Assembly (NCBI GenBank): GCA_001584585.1
Contig: LSYV01000003.1
Span: forward strand, 3,100,332 to 3,159,152
Direction: 5' to 3'
DNA from: Gonium pectorale
Taxonomy: Eukaryota; Chlorophyta; Chlorophyceae; Chlamydomonadales; Volvocaceae
Length of the DNA stretch: 58,821 nucleotides
Shown: positions 1 to 12,655 of the stretch, in pieces
Layout of the letters: every line of letters starts with the position of its first letter
Numbering within the stretch: position 1 is the stretch's first letter
The notes under the pieces: generated by a model
The model's input: only the letters and a program-made list of their open reading frames with translations
The model's database searches: none
Told to the model about the DNA's origin: nothing
Program-made: the position numbers and the translations under genes

Positions 1-2683
1 GCGGCGACTCCGACCGCCCGCCGGTCAGCATGCCGGTGCTGATGGCGGCGCGCTCGGCCGTGTGCAAGGGCAGGTGGTCGTTACTTTTGAGCACCACGCG
101 GGAGCCGTCCGGCCCCACCAGCACGGGGTGCCCCACGCCGTCCAGCGAGCGCGGCGCCACGGTGGGCACGGCGGGCTTGGGGGCGGTGGCCGGCCGCGAC
201 AGCACGTCCCCCAGCTCGATGGCCATCAGCCGGTCGCCTGGCTTCTGCTGGGAGACCGCCACCTGGCGCGCGTGGTGGTAGCCTGCGCGGGAGGGGGCGG
301 GGGGGGGCAAGGGAGAGGAAGGGGGTAGGCGGCGGCGGGGATGACTCAGTCCGTGGGCCTACTGAACGATACTCGGTGAGCTGAGAACGGCTGGGGATGG
401 GATGGGAGAGGCCGGATGCAGTCGGGGGGGCCGTTTCCGCATCCAGGGTCATCAAGCGAGGCACGAGTGACGCCCCTCAGCGGCGGACGGCTGTGCAGTG
501 AGGCCCTGCGTGCAGCCCCACGGCAGCGCTGTCAGGCCCGCGCTACCGCCGCTGCCGTCCCACCGCCGCCACGCACCCACGGCCAGCTGCGCTACCGCCG
601 CCGACCCGCGGCCCGCGGGGGACGACGACCAGTGCCGGGGCGACATGTTGTGCGCCATGAACGACGGGCCGGCAGCGGCCGCGGCCGCGGCTGCCGCCGC
701 CGCCGCTGTGGCCTCCGCCGACGCCAGCGCAGACAGCGCTGCGCCGGACATGTTCGCGGTGATGGGCATGCTGGCGAGCGCGCTGTCCGAGGCGCGGGGG
801 GTCACGGTGGCGGTGGAGGAGGCGCGCCGGGAGGCGCTGGCGGGGGTGCCTGCGCGCAGCACACGGGGCGACGAGCACGGGGTGCGAGGGTGGCTTCGGG
901 AAAGCAGCCTTTGCGCCGGTACCGGTACCTAGCGTGGCGACCGCCGTCGCGGGGGGTGGTGACCACCGTCGCGGTCACGGTCTCTATTCCGGGCGCGATG
1001 TATGCGGAAGGGCTGATTTGAGTATCTCGGGATACGGGGGCGGCATGGAGGGCCGGCAGCCCGGGGATAGCCGGGGTCAGCCGCGGGAGCCACCTCAGAA
1101 CGGTCATTCGCCGACCCAGTCCAGACAACCCCTCAACGCCCCCCCCCCCGCCCTCGCCAAAGGCCCCCTGCCGCATCTACGCCAAGCCGCAGCCCCAGCA
1201 GCAGCCCAAGACCGCCCCAGCGGCCCTCACCCGGCGTGCGCCGCATCTCCGAATGCGGCTGCGTCACCGCAAACAGCCGCATCCGCTCCGCTGCCGCCGC
1301 TGCTCGCGACGTGGAGGACGAGGTTCCGGGGCGACTGGCAGCAGGAAGGGACGGCGGGATGGCGGGGCTTTGCGGGGGAGGGTGGAGGAGAGTAGGGAGG
1401 GCGCGGCGGGAGGGCGCACCTTGGCACAAGAGTCCTCCCTGCCACTGCCACTGCCACGGACTGAACACACAAATAGCGGGCCGAGCCGGGCCAGGCCGGC
1501 CCAGCCGCTCTGCGCCTGCCTGCAGGCTGCCTCAGGCGTGCCATGGCCCACGGTAGCAGCCCAGCCCAATCGCCCGGCTCTCACCTCACAAAAACCTGCC
1601 GCGAGATCATCCGGCCCGGGGAGGTCGAGCGGGGCCGGCCGCTGAGGGTGCGCGCCGCGCCGCCCTCGGTCACGCGGACCAGGCCGGACAGGCCCGTCAT
1701 GGCGCTGAAGGCGCTGCCGCTGGTCCCGGGCCGCTCGCCGGGGGCGGACAGCGCCGTCGGAGAGGTCGCGCCGGCCTCGTGCGGGAGGGAGACGGGCGGG
1801 CCCAGCGCGTACACGGAGACGGCGTACGGCACGGGCGTGACCGATGGGGAGCCGAAGTGGCTGATGGCGGCGGCCGCCAGGGGGCCGCGCGAGGCCGCGG
1901 CAGCCGTCTGCGCGCGCTCCCGGAGGTACCGATGCAACCTTGGGGGCGGGCGGGGCGGGGGGAAGTGGGTTTGGAAGGCATTCTCAGTAAAGAAGCCCCA
2001 GGGGCGCATTCCTCTCCCGACCGACGAAACAACTGGCTGAGCGCTGACAGGGGTCGAGGTGGGGTCCCGAAGTCGCACCTCCCGGTGGTCCGTCGCATTT
2101 CTGGACCACCATGGCCGGGGGTAGGGGTAAGGGGGTGGGATGGCGGGGAATGGGCAAGGAGACGCAGAGGCCATCAAGACAGGAAAAGAGAGGACGAGGA
2201 CGAGGGGGGTGGCTCTCCTGGAGTGCAGGGATGGCCGCTACCCGCATGTGCGTGACCTGGCCGAGTGGGCAGCTCACCAGCCAGCTGAGCTCAGCCCCTC
2301 ATCGGGGTCGGGGCGCACAGCGCCTTCCAGCAACAGCAACAGCAACAGCCGGCTCGGCGTGGTTCGCGCAGCGCACGACGCTGCCGGCAATGCCCCGACA
2401 CCAGTCTGAACCGCCAACCAGCCCTCCCGCGAACCACCCCGCCCCCCGCCCCCCGCCACGCCACGCCGCCACGCTGAATGCACGAGCCCGGGGCCCCGAC
2501 CGTCATCACCAAAGGTCGCGCCCGCTCCAACGCACCCCTCCGGCGTCGTGGGCAGCGGCTGGGGCAGCGGCAGCGCGACGTCACCGAGCCCCAGCCCCTG
2601 CACGACGCCCCGGTAGATGCCCAGGTCGCTGCCCTCGTCGGAGAAGCGGTGCGCCCAGGCGCTGCTCACGGGGACTGGGGCGC
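1..2683 (-). CDS. Unrecognised multi-exon protein, partial (3' end off window, 5' start not found)
   Basis: Five exons chain in phase on the minus strand: 2683-2536, 1938-1585, 1334-1231, 849-577 and 282-1 (continuing past the left edge). All junctions have GT donors and AG acceptors. The upstream start was not found; the first visible exon begins with two bases of a split codon. Visible segments include SSAWAHRFSDEGSDLGIYRG (exon 1), a Ser/Thr/Pro-rich stretch with HFGSPSVTPVPYAVSVYALG (exon 2), a long poly-Ala tract near 660-700 (exon 4) and YHHARQVAVSQQKPGDRLMA (last exon). No signal peptide, membrane segment or catalytic motif is visible. I do not recognise the family. The donor of exon 849-577 was chosen because it keeps the frame into the next exon; other donors nearby are possible. 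It is probably divergent from the carrier gene that starts at 3610. Confidence 0.5.
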
Positions 2684-3609
2684 CTGCACGGGCCACAGGA
2701 ACGGAGGGCCGAGTCCGCACGCCGCGCGTCACAGGTTGCCGGCAGCGTGGCAGCGTTTGTAAGCCTAGAACAGACAGGCTCCCTTGGTGGCCCGGGCTCC
2801 AAGACCCGGGCCTCCCACGACGGCTTGCGAGACCAAGGTGCGAGCCGCCCCGTTTGCGGGTCGTGGCACAGCGCCCAGTTTGGGGCGGGGCGGCGGTGAC
2901 CGGAGGGCGCGGGCCGCGCTCAAGCCGAGGCGCCACCACGCCACAGCGCTCTTCACCGCCAGTTCAAGCTATGGCGCGGCACCAAAACTTCAAAGTGGGC
3001 CTGGAGGAGCGTGCACGGGGGCCCAACGGCGATCCATGGACCCACGCACCTGGCGTAGCCGAGGGGGTCCCGCCCTGGCTGAGCCCCGCCGGGCCCCGCC
3101 GCACGGAAGGCAGAGCCGTCATCATGCCGCAAGCACCAAAAAGGCTGCGTAAGAGCCGGGGCCGTCAGGTGTGCAAGCTCGGCTTCACGGGCATGAGGCA
3201 TGCGGGCAGAATGGCTGGCACGACCGAGCGGCCCGCCGCTCACCAAGAATAGGAATCATCTACATCCTCCGCTTGGAATAGATGTCCATTCGTTGAGGGC
3301 GCCTTTCGTCCGGGAAAACTCTCCTGTACTTCCTTGTGACGCTAGTTGCTCTGTCAACGGTGCTGCGATGCAGAGCGAATGACACTGATTGCTCCAGAGG
3401 GCTTCCGTTGTAAGTTGAGCTACTTCGAGGCGAGTGTCAAGGTCATGTGTTTTGCATTTGCGCTTGTATGGGACACCCAGACGCGAGTAAGATTGTGATG
3501 TCCTGGCCCAACTCTCTTTTCCCACTGCGCGACCCTCCCGTACGTGTGTGTGTGTTTGCACGTCATTCATCGAGCAGTACTCCTGCACTCGCATTCTGAA
3601 CACTGAACC
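2684..3609. other. Intergenic: upstream of divergent genes
   Basis: This stretch lies between the first visible exon of the left minus-strand gene and the plus-strand carrier start. It must hold the missing 5' exon(s) of the left gene and both promoters, but I could not identify either with confidence. A short GT microsatellite lies at 3544-3555. Confidence 0.4.
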
Positions 3610-6414
3610 ATGTCTCAGAATGATAGTACAATCGCGCCATTGCTCAGCCCTGCGCTGCGAGACTTTGTCGCAGGCGCGGTTGCCGGTGCTTTCGCAATTA
3701 CAGTCAGTCAACCCCTAGACACTGTGCGCGTCAGGTTGCAGCAGGCGGGGACGTCGGGACCAACGGCGTCAACACCCTCAACGGCAACGGTACTACTTAC
3801 CATGGTCCGCCGGGAAGGCTTGCTCTCCCCTTGGAGGGGCCTCACATACCCTTTACTCTTTGCGTCGGTCCAGTCGGCACTGCTGTTCCAGGTATGCCTG
3901 CTGGGTTTCGCTGGCTTTGTATGTAAACGGCCGGGCAACGCAGTCGTACCCAGGCACGCATTTCTGCGACCATGCCCCGGCTCTTCTTGAGGACTAAAAG
4001 CAAAAGCAGCCGCCCTTAGCAAACGGACCCACCAACCTCCCTTACCCTCCTGCCAGGCGTACGGCTGGACGCTAAGGCAGCTCTCGGCGCAGCCCGCGCA
4101 GCACCACCAGCATCTGCACCCACCCTCACCCTCCGCAACTGACACGGCCACGCCGGCCGCAGCTCCCGCACCAGCGGCGCACATGCCGCTCCCGTCCCCG
4201 GCCCTCCAGCAGCTGCAACTCCAACAGCAACAGCATCAGTTGCTTCCGCCCTACCCGGGCTCGCGCGCTGCCACCGGCGCGGCGGGCCCAGGCCCCGGCT
4301 CTGCCCCCATGGCCCTCCACCAAGTCCACCTTCACCACCACCACCACCTCCAGGAGCAGCCGGGCCGCAGCGTTCACGGACCCGTGAGCGTGACGGGGCA
4401 AGTGCTGAGCTGGGTGGCGGACAAGGTGGGCCGGGCGCGGGGCCTGGCCAGCGGCGGGCCGGAGCCAGCACCGGCGGCTCAGCAGCCGCAAGGAGCCGGG
4501 GCAGAGGCGGGAACGGAGGGCGAGGCAGGCAGCGGCGCAGCGCACGGAGGGGCCGGCGGGGGCGCCGGCGCTGTGGGTGGTACAGCCGGCCGGGACGGCC
4601 TCGAGCCTGGAGGAGGGACAAGCCTCGGTGGAGGGGCAGGAACGGTCAGCGATGCCTCAGCAACGCCGCGGCCTTCGCTCCCCACGCCTTGGCATGGGTT
4701 CATGGCCGGCAGCGTGGCGGGCTTTGCGCAGGTACGACCGGCGACCGGGCCTGTGCGGGGACGACAGCCCCCGCTCGCGGCAGGCCGCATGGTCGCACGC
4801 CGTCCGGCGCTGAGGCCGGCCGTGCCTGTTTCGAAGATGCCAACCCTGCGCGTCCCGACCGCACGCAGGTCTTCCTGTGGTCGCCGGTCGAGTTGCTGAA
4901 GCTGCGGGCACAGCTGCAGACTGCGACCCGCGGTTCGGCCGGCTATCTCAATCCTGCGGGGCTGGCAGCCCAGGTGCTGCGACAGGACGGCGTGGCAGGT
5001 AGGTAGCGTACATTCCTGGGGATCATCCGGTATGGGACTGCGTTCAACAGACCGATGGAGATGGGAAATGCAGGGTTACTTCGCAAAGGGCTCGGAAAGG
5101 GTGCGTGCGGTTTGGCGTGCGAGGTAGCCCGCACTGAGCAGCCAGTGCTTGCTCAGTCACGCCTGTTACAAAACAACCATGCCATTCAGCGTTCCAGCTC
5201 TTAACATACAATAAACTGCCCGCGGTTGAACGCCCGTGCGCCCGCAGGCTTGTACCGGGGCTTCACGCTGACGGTCATCCGCGATGTCCCCTCGTACGCC
5301 ATGTACTTCTGGCTCTACCACGACATCGCCGCTGCGTTGTCGCCCGGGATACACCCCGAGGAGGCGCCGCCGGCCACGCAGGTGCGGCACGCAACCGGTG
5401 GGAAGCACATGGCGCGTGCGGGCGCCGTCTCTGCCAGCATTGGCTGCACTGGGCGGACAGCGGGGGGCGTGCGTTGTGGGGCCCGGGCAAGCGAGCGGGT
5501 AGCCTCGGCAGGCAGGAGGGTGCTTTGCCTGGCGCAGCAAGAGATGCTGGTCGGAACGGCGCCTTCCTTGGCTGCCAGCCTGGACGGGAGCCACCCGGGC
5601 CAACCCTGCACGGGAACGCGGCGCCCTCCCAAAGGCAACGCTTGGCTGTTCGTGTTGGGCGTGTGTCTGCGCGACCTGTCGGCCATTACCCTTGCCACCC
5701 TGCGCGATTCCGTCGCGCCGCATGGCACACGCGACTTTGCCCGGTCTCCTGCAGCCGGGATGGTACCTTCTCCCCTACCAACTTGCGTCCTGTTCTGGCC
5801 ATCAGGTGGTGGCCGGCGGCATGGCGGGGGTGATCGCCTGGCTGCCCATCTACCCGCTGGACACTCTCAAGACGCGGCTGCAGGCCGTCACCGCCGCCGA
5901 CGGGCGGGGCAAGACGTGGGTGCACTTCGCAAAGGAGGTGAGCGCGCCTCGCCTTCACCCTCGCCCTCGAACTCACACGCTGCTCACGACCGCACCCTAG
6001 CCCTAGCCCTTCCGCCTGCGCAGCCCCTAGCGCGCCTGGCCACGCGAGCTGCCGGAAGCGCCAGCTGCCTGAGCTGCAGTTTGTTACCTTGCCGAACGGG
6101 GCGGCGTCGCTGCTTGCTGGCCGGGGCGGCAGCCGGTCGCGTGTGCAGCTCCGGACCCGCCCCTCCCCAACGAACGCTGCATCCCGCTCGCCCCCACTCC
6201 CACGCTCACCCGCGTTCCGCAGCTGTACGCGGAGGCCGGCGCCCGCGCGTTCTTCCGCGGCGTGGGCCCCACCTTGGTGCGCGCGTTCATGATGGACGGC
6301 GCCAGCTTCCTGGGCTACACCACCACGCTGCGCATGCTGGGGGGGAGCGGGGCAGGAGGCAGCACTGCGAGCGGCAACGCTGCGAGCGGCAGCGGCAACG
6401 ACAGCAGGGAATGA
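3610..6414 (+). CDS. Mitochondrial carrier family (SLC25) protein with large internal insertion
   Basis: Six exons (3610-3891, 4057-4731, 4869-4998, 5248-5381, 5806-5937, 6223-6414) splice in phase to a 514-aa protein. All three tandem carrier repeats carry the PX[DE]XX[KR]X[KR] signature: QPLDTVRVR (residues 34-42), SPVELLKLR (324-332) and YPLDTLKTR (423-431). These repeats form the six-helix inner-membrane transporter. The first two signatures resemble carnitine/ornithine-type and SLC25A29/45/47/48-type carriers, but the substrate cannot be assigned from sequence alone. Carriers are usually about 300 aa. The excess is residues ~100-300, a Gln/His/Gly/Pro-rich segment encoded entirely in exon 2 between helix 2 and helix 3, which would lie in the intermembrane-space loop. 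The C-terminus ends in a short Ser/Gly/Asn tail. ATG 3610 opens directly onto repeat 1, so no long presequence is present. Confidence 0.9.
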
Positions 6415-8333
6415 GGAGGGAGAGGAGGATGAGGAAGTGGGGAGAGGAGCGGCGTCGCGGTGGAGGCGTCGGCTGCGGCACAGAGGGGCGTGAAGTGGGG
6501 GGCAGGGAAAGGGACGGAGCAGCGAACGCGGTTCGTGTAGTTGGGAAGGCGCGGCGGCTTCGGGGCAGAGCTTGGGGTGCAGTGCCCAGAGTCGTTCATT
6601 ACTTTGTCATGCGTGTGGTGGGTTCCGCAGGTTCAGCAAGAGAGTTGACCGCCAACCTGTGATTGCAGGTGGCCCAATGGTTTTGACGAGCACCCAGGGG
6701 TTGTGTGTCGGTACCATGTCGGGTTTTACGCCTGCACCGCTGCACGCCACATGGCCTCTTGTACTATTCGGACAGCCAGAGAGTCGTCGTCACTATAACA
6801 TGTGGGCTCTCTGCCAAAAAAGAGAAATCTGTACTTGCATCCGTACTTGATTTGCTGGCGTGTTCTTGTCTGGAGTCCTTCGCTGGGACGCTGACCCAGG
6901 TGATACTGGGCCGCTGCACGTACACGTACAGCGACAACCACACGGACTCCCAAGCGGGTAGGGTAGTGACGGGCGGCACAGGCTTGCGAGAACGAAGGCG
7001 ACCCCTGTTGCCGGTTACGGCACTGGTTGCGGCAGGTGCCAAGAGGGCTTCGCTGGGCCGGGTTAGGGGCCGAGCGCGAGTGTAGCAGAGTACCGATGTG
7101 CGTGTCCTGACTCTTCCAAGTAATCGGATCGCGGCCGCTGTGAGCTGCAATCAAATCATTGGTCAACACTTGCATTGTCTGTTCCGATCCGCGAGTGTCC
7201 CCCTTGTTGCACGAAGTACAGTATGAACACTCTGCGGGCGCGCTTGCCTCCCCGGGGCGGCTGCAGGGTCAAGCATCTACCACGCCACAGGGTTGGGGTG
7301 TAGGTTTGAAGGCCTTGCCTAAGAGTGCGCGGACTACAAACGTACGGCTCTTCTACTCTGCCTCCGTGGCACACACGGACGAATGAAGGGTTTGCTCAGA
7401 GGACGCGCACCATACGGCACGTCGTGCGTCATGGGGTGTCTTGTCCTTGTTTGATGTTACATGCCAAAACCGCGACCATGCAACTGTCGGGCATCATCCT
7501 TCGAGCTTCCGTACATGGAGGTATTGCTGCTCGCCAAAAGGGCTGGCTTCAGATGTTGCACATGGCGCCGCCCATGCACCCGTACATCGCCACGTGCACG
7601 ATAATACACAGCTCGAAACGGCATCTTGCAGCATAACACTAGTGCGGTGACTGTGTCGTACGACCGGTACTCCTACGCCCAGTGGCTTGGGGTGGAACAA
7701 CGGAACGGACGGAACGAACCGAACAGCAATACGTATTCGACGTCACTGTGGTAAAGGACATGGCCGGATTGGCGGCATTATGCATGCGTGGCCTCCATGA
7801 GCACGACCTGCGGCTAGCACCTGCGCACGCCAGATAACATACACTCGACACGGGGACACTCGTACCGCACCCCTTTGCGCCCTTTCAACCGCGGGGATCA
7901 GTCGCCCGCGCAGGCCGCCGTCGCTGCACGGCCGCTTGGAAACAATGTGCCTATACTTGTATCACAAATACACATATTCCCCACATGCGATTACCCAATA
8001 TGCACGGGCGCGTCACGGGGCAAAGCGCCCAGGCGATGCATGCCGCACGTGCCGACGACAGGTCGGCACCTGGTGACGCCAACATGGTAGCGAACGGCGT
8101 GCTATGCAATGCACCAGCCGGTGCCTGCGCCCTAACCAACCCGACCTCCCTAAATCTTCAATCCTGCCTTCGTTCATTCAACCCTGCGAACCGGACCCGC
8201 AGCACCGGCCGGAGCCCAAACCCCACACACCTGCTTCTGCCTCCACCTGCTCCCCGCCGCCAGCTGCACCGACAGACCCGGGATCTCTCCAAAGCGCTTG
8301 CGCTCCCCCTCGCCGCACTCGCTTGCCCGCCCT
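6415..8333. other. Intergenic between convergent carrier and ODC genes
   Basis: This holds the 3' untranslated regions of the plus-strand carrier and the minus-strand ODC. I see no coding segment with splice logic or recognisable domain. A TTACA (TGTAA on the minus strand) at 7457-7461 is the nearest candidate ODC poly(A) signal found, but at ~870 nt from the stop it is weak. Confidence 0.4.
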
Positions 8334-11300
8334 TCACTCCTGCCCTTCCATCTCCTGCGCGCCGCTGCCCTTGCCCTCCTCCGCGCCCGCCTCCCCCTCC
8401 GGCGCGTCGATCACCGAGTCACTCCAGACGTACACCTGGGAGGGTCACAGCAGCGGGATGCAAACATACGACGATCCGATCAACCTACAACCCAAGCAAA
8501 GCAAGGCAACCAGCAAGGCGGGGCAAGGCAAGCGCAAGGTAGCTCCCTGGCCGGCAACCCAGCCACCGGCCACCACCAAAAGCACCTGGATCCGGGCAAA
8601 CACCGTGGTGATCACACTGGCGATCAAAGTCACAACCACAGAACCGACCTTGCAGGGGTGCGTGAACTCGATTCCGTTGAAGTCGCAGGCGCCCGCGACC
8701 GTGTAGGCGCCCGCGTTGGGCCACTGCAGCCAGTCGCCGTTGCGCAGAGCCGGCAGCTCCACGTCCTTGTACACCACGTCCGCGGAGTCGCAGGTGGGGC
8801 CCCACAGCGTCGAGGTGTAGGTCCGCGTGTCGGTGGGCTCGGGCAGCATGGGGGAGCGCAGGATGCGGTACTGCGGGTTCTGGCCGTCGTACACGATGCT
8901 GCGGGGCGGGCGGGACGGGAGGGGGGAGGACGTGGGAGTTAGCGGGCAGGCCAGGGGTGTCCTCAGTACAAGGGCTTGTGGCGCACGCTTGCCCAACCGC
9001 GAACGCCGCCCCGAGCTCGGCCCACAGCGACCCAGTCACAGATGGTCAGGTGAGAGGGATTGTAAGGGTGGGAGGCAGCAGAAGCAACAACGCGGACAGA
9101 GGCGGACGAGGCTTACGCGTGGCGCCGCATGCGGTCCGGCGCCGCCTCCTCGGCCTCAACATCCGCCCACCCGACCAGATTACTCCCTCACGCGGCCCCA
9201 ACACAAAGCTGCGCTCACAGCAAACCGCCGTACCCACCAGTTGAAGCTGCCGTACAGGCCATCCGTCAGCCAGTAGTCCTTATGGATGCTGCCGTCCTTG
9301 ACGACGCGGTCCCGTTGGCCAATCACCACCGTCAGCAGCGTGGAGCTGGTCTCCGCAAAATAGCGGCCCGGCTCGGCAATGACGCGCACGTCGCCGTGCT
9401 CCGAGCCGGGCGCAAAGTAGGTTGCCAGCGCGGCGTTGATGGTGTTGGCAATCTCGCCTGCGGGGCAACCACCCATCCACCCACGGTGTGGAGCCGTGCG
9501 GAGCAGCCGGTGTCGGTCTTTTGACGCCCGCGGCACCGGGCGGACGCGAAAAAGACTACAACCAACAAAACACAACATGCCAGAGCCCGCCCTCCGCCTC
9601 TCCCGCCGCATGCCCCACCCTCCCCGCCTCACCGAACATGACGTTGCCGCACTCGTCGAAGTGGCCGGTGAAGCCTCCGCCAATGTCCAGCAGCTCCATC
9701 TTGAAGCCCAGCGAGGTGGCCTCGTCGAAAACCTGCGGCGTGGGAGGAGGATGGCAGGTGAGGGGTGCTCAGCCCCACAGCAGGCGAGCTGCGCGGCTGC
9801 CGGTGGAAGCCGGTCGGGGCAGGAGGTAACGCGGGTGGGGAGCAACACTTGGCGGGGCAGCATGCGGATGCCTTGGGCGGGTGCGTGCATTGGCTGGAGT
9901 GTGGTTGGGCGGTGCAGGCGGCACGCCGGTCACCGCCCTAGCCACGCGACCCTGACAGGGAGCCCCAAGCACCCGAGAGGCCATGGTAAGGGCGCAGATT
10001 TGACCAAAGATGGCCGTGCTCGCCGCCCCCCCGCGCAACCCCAACCAGGCAGCTGCCCTGCACCCGCCGCGCCCTCCTCGACCACGCTACCCGCCTCCGT
10101 TTCCCTTCTTCACTAGATCACTACCCCCCTCCAATCCCACCACCCACGCCACGCACCCTTCCCCCCCATCCCCACTCCCCACAAACCTTGCGCGCGTTCT
10201 CGATTGCGTTGGTGAACGTGGCGAGGTTCTTGGCGGCCGAGCCCACGTGGAAGCTGACGCCCACCACCTCCAGCCCCAGCTCCTTGGCGGCCGCAAGCAG
10301 CCCCGACGCCTCCGAAACCTCAGCGCCGTACTTGAGGCCCAGTGGCACGCGCGCTCCCGGGTCGTCCGCGCGGATGCGCAGCACGCACTTGAACTCGGGG
10401 TCCATCTCGGCGATCTTGTGTAGCTCGGACACCGTGTCGAACTGCGGGGGATGGAGGGGGGGCAAGCGGGAGGGGAGGGAGGAGAAGGTAAGGGCGGGAT
10501 GCCCAGTGCGGGCACGGACTGAGGAAAGCAACGGGAGAGGTTCGAGCTGTGATGCCAGGGTGGGGCACATCACGAACGCCCGATGCAGACGTTCGGATCT
10601 TGCGCCCTCACTTGCGCTTCGCATGCCGCTACTACACAACCAGCATGGCAGGGCTCGCCTTGCACCGCTCCCCTCCGTCTGCCCTCCTCCTCCATCCTCC
10701 CCTCCTCCACACCTTCCACCTCTTTAACCACCCCAACCGCCCCAACCGCGCCGCGCACCGTGGTGTACGTGATGCCGTGCTCCCGCGCGTACCGGAAGTC
10801 GCAGCCGCGCTTGCAGGGGTGCGCAAAGATGATGCGCGAGGGGTGCACGCCCATGCGCAGCATCATGTCCAGCTCGCCCTTGCTGGCGCAGTCGAAGCCG
10901 GCGCCCAGCGCGATGAGCAGCTTGAGGATGGCGGGCTCGGGGTAGCACTTGACGGCGTAGTACGGCAGCACGCGGGGCATGGCGGCGCGCCAGGCCTGGG
11001 CGGGAGGGTGTGTGTGTGGNNNNNNNNNNNNNNNNNNNNCAACCCAAAGGGACAGCCTGCAGCCCTAAGCAGCTGCAGCTGCCCTGCAAAACCCGCCGCA
11101 GTGCTGCTCCTCTGTTCGTCCGAGCAGCTGCTGCACACCTCAGCCCTTGCCGCACGGGACCAGTCCCTAAGTGTGGTGCTGGTCACGCGTTTCATAGCAG
11201 TCCAAACAGAGATATGGGTTCAGATGGCCCGTTAGCCCGAGATCCTAGCGACAAGGCATGTCCTGAGAGGCGCCAAGCCAGTCAGTGAGTGTGTTTTGGG

Positions 11301-12497
11301 GTGGACCGGCGCGGGGGAGTGGGGATGTGAACCTGTGAGGGGTATCTTAGCGGTAGTGTGGGATGGGTTGCGGGGTTCACGTACCGGTGGTGACGGGACC
11401 GTCGCGTAGACTTTCACGACGCACTCCCTCCCCTCACCCTGCCTCCCGCCCCGCCCCCGCAAGCTCACCTTGAACAGGCGGAACGGCGCCGCCAGATCCA
11501 CCACGTAGATGCTGTCGCTGTCTATGTCGTTTCGCATGATGTGGCGCACGGCCACCTCCTGGATGCCGCGAGGGCCGCCCGCCTTGATGTGCTCGCAGCC
11601 CACCTGCGTGACCCAGACCGCCAGGCCAGGCCATCAGCCATCACCAACGGCTGACGGCTGAGTAAAAGTGAAGCAACGCGAGGCCAAGCCCTGGCGCACC
11701 AGCGCGACGTCCCCGTTCCCCGTGCACCCTGTCCGCGTGTTAGTTGGTGGGTGGGCTTTCCTCCGCCTCGCATTCACGTTATCACCTGCAAACTTCAAAA
11801 AATGCTGCAGCGCTGATCGTCGCTGACGTCGCACTTCCGCAGGTCGTCTACAACTACGCCAAGATCGCCACCACCCCCATTGAGTATGCGACTCGGTGTC
11901 CGCGACACGGCCCGTCTCCCTTCTTCATTACTCCCTGTTCCCCGTCCCCCGCCCCCGAATCGTCCCGCTGACACGCGCTCACCTCGCTCAGCACCTGCGC
12001 CACCGGCGCCTTGCCGGTCACACGGTACTGCCAGCTGGAGAGCAACGCGCGCGAGGCGTCCAGGGAGGAGGCGGAGACGAGGGGTGCGTCCGCCGGAGCG
12101 GGGGCGCGGTCAACGGGCTGGCCGCTGGCCGCCAGCGCAGCTTTGGCGTCCGCCTCGAGCTTCATGTCCATCACTCCGTTGCCGGTCTGCAAGAGGGGGA
12201 CAAGAGGGGGCCCGGGTAGGTTTTGGGAACGGGGGTGGGCATGTAAGGGGTAGAGGTGGATGGGAGTGGGAGGTGACGTCGGGTGGAGGTGGCGCAAGCG
12301 CAGGGAGAGGGTGGGCATGGGGCATGGTTGTGCGCGCAATGCTGCTAACTCACAGGCGCAGCCTTGCCGGCGTCGCTGCGACATGAGCCCCTGCCGAAGG
12401 AAGCGGCAGCGCCCTCCTGAACGACCCCCTCGGCGCCGAGAGCAGCCGTCTCTGGCTGGGGCACCGCCTCGGGTAGAAGCACATCCATCGGCGTCAT
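8334..12497 (-). CDS. ODC1: Ornithine decarboxylase
   Basis: Nine exons (12497-12354, 12186-11983, 11603-11469, 10995-10759, 10441-10187, 9732-9633, 9457-9238, 8898-8649, 8435-8334) splice in phase to 548 aa. The enzyme is a PLP-dependent fold-III decarboxylase that converts ornithine to putrescine, the first step of polyamine synthesis. Visible family motifs are PYYAVKCYPEP with the Schiff-base Lys177, FHVGS (His305), the glycine loop DIGGGF (~341-346) that binds PLP phosphate, EPGRYF (387-392), YGSFNCIVYDG, and WGPTCDSADVV with active-site Cys468 supplied across the dimer. Diaminopimelate and arginine decarboxylases share the fold, but the WGPTCDSAD box and YGSFNC segment favour ODC. Many ODCs are 400-460 aa; the extra length is an N-terminal extension of about 120 residues (exons 1-2), plus an acidic C-terminal tail. 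ATG 12497 is chosen because it opens an in-phase first exon ending at a GTGAGT donor. Confidence 0.95.
11020..11039. other. Assembly gap (20 N) inside ODC intron 3
   Basis: There are 20 undetermined bases, preceded on the plus strand by a short GT tract. The gap lies in the intron between ODC exons 3 and 4, just upstream (in transcription) of exon 4's acceptor, so it does not touch coding sequence. The true size may differ. Confidence 0.99.
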
Positions 12498-12624
12498 GTG
12501 CCTTAATAACAAGTCCTCAAGTCGCTAAGCGCGCTGTGCAGAGCTAGAAGACGCGAGGCGAAGAATAGCTGTTAAGTGACTGAGGTGGCTGCTTTAACCC
12601 TTCACCTCGGCAGGCGCGATATAG

Positions 12625-12629
12625 TTACA
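12625..12629 (-). terminator. Candidate TGTAA poly(A) signal for REX1
   Basis: TTACA on the plus strand reads TGTAA on the gene strand, the canonical poly(A) signal of volvocine algae. It is ~390 nt downstream of the REX1-B stop, a normal 3'-UTR length for this group. No TGTAA occurs between REX1-A and REX1-B. Confidence 0.4.
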
Positions 12630-12647
12630 ACCTAACGGAATGAATAG

Positions 12648-12655
12648 CTTATATA
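12648..12655 (-). promoter_or_regulatory. Candidate TATA box for ODC
   Basis: TATATAAG on the minus strand, 150 nt upstream of the ODC start codon, in a locally AT-rich patch within otherwise GC-rich DNA. Position and sequence fit a TATA element, but no start site was mapped. Confidence 0.35.

Noticed and set aside
5226..6662. 478-codon open frame on the plus strand
   Set aside because: It reads through introns 4 and 5 and beyond of the carrier gene; only 5248-5381 is real coding sequence in that frame.
10549..11235. 228-codon plus-strand frame crossing the N gap
   Set aside because: Antisense to ODC exon 4 and its introns; continuity depends on the undetermined bases.
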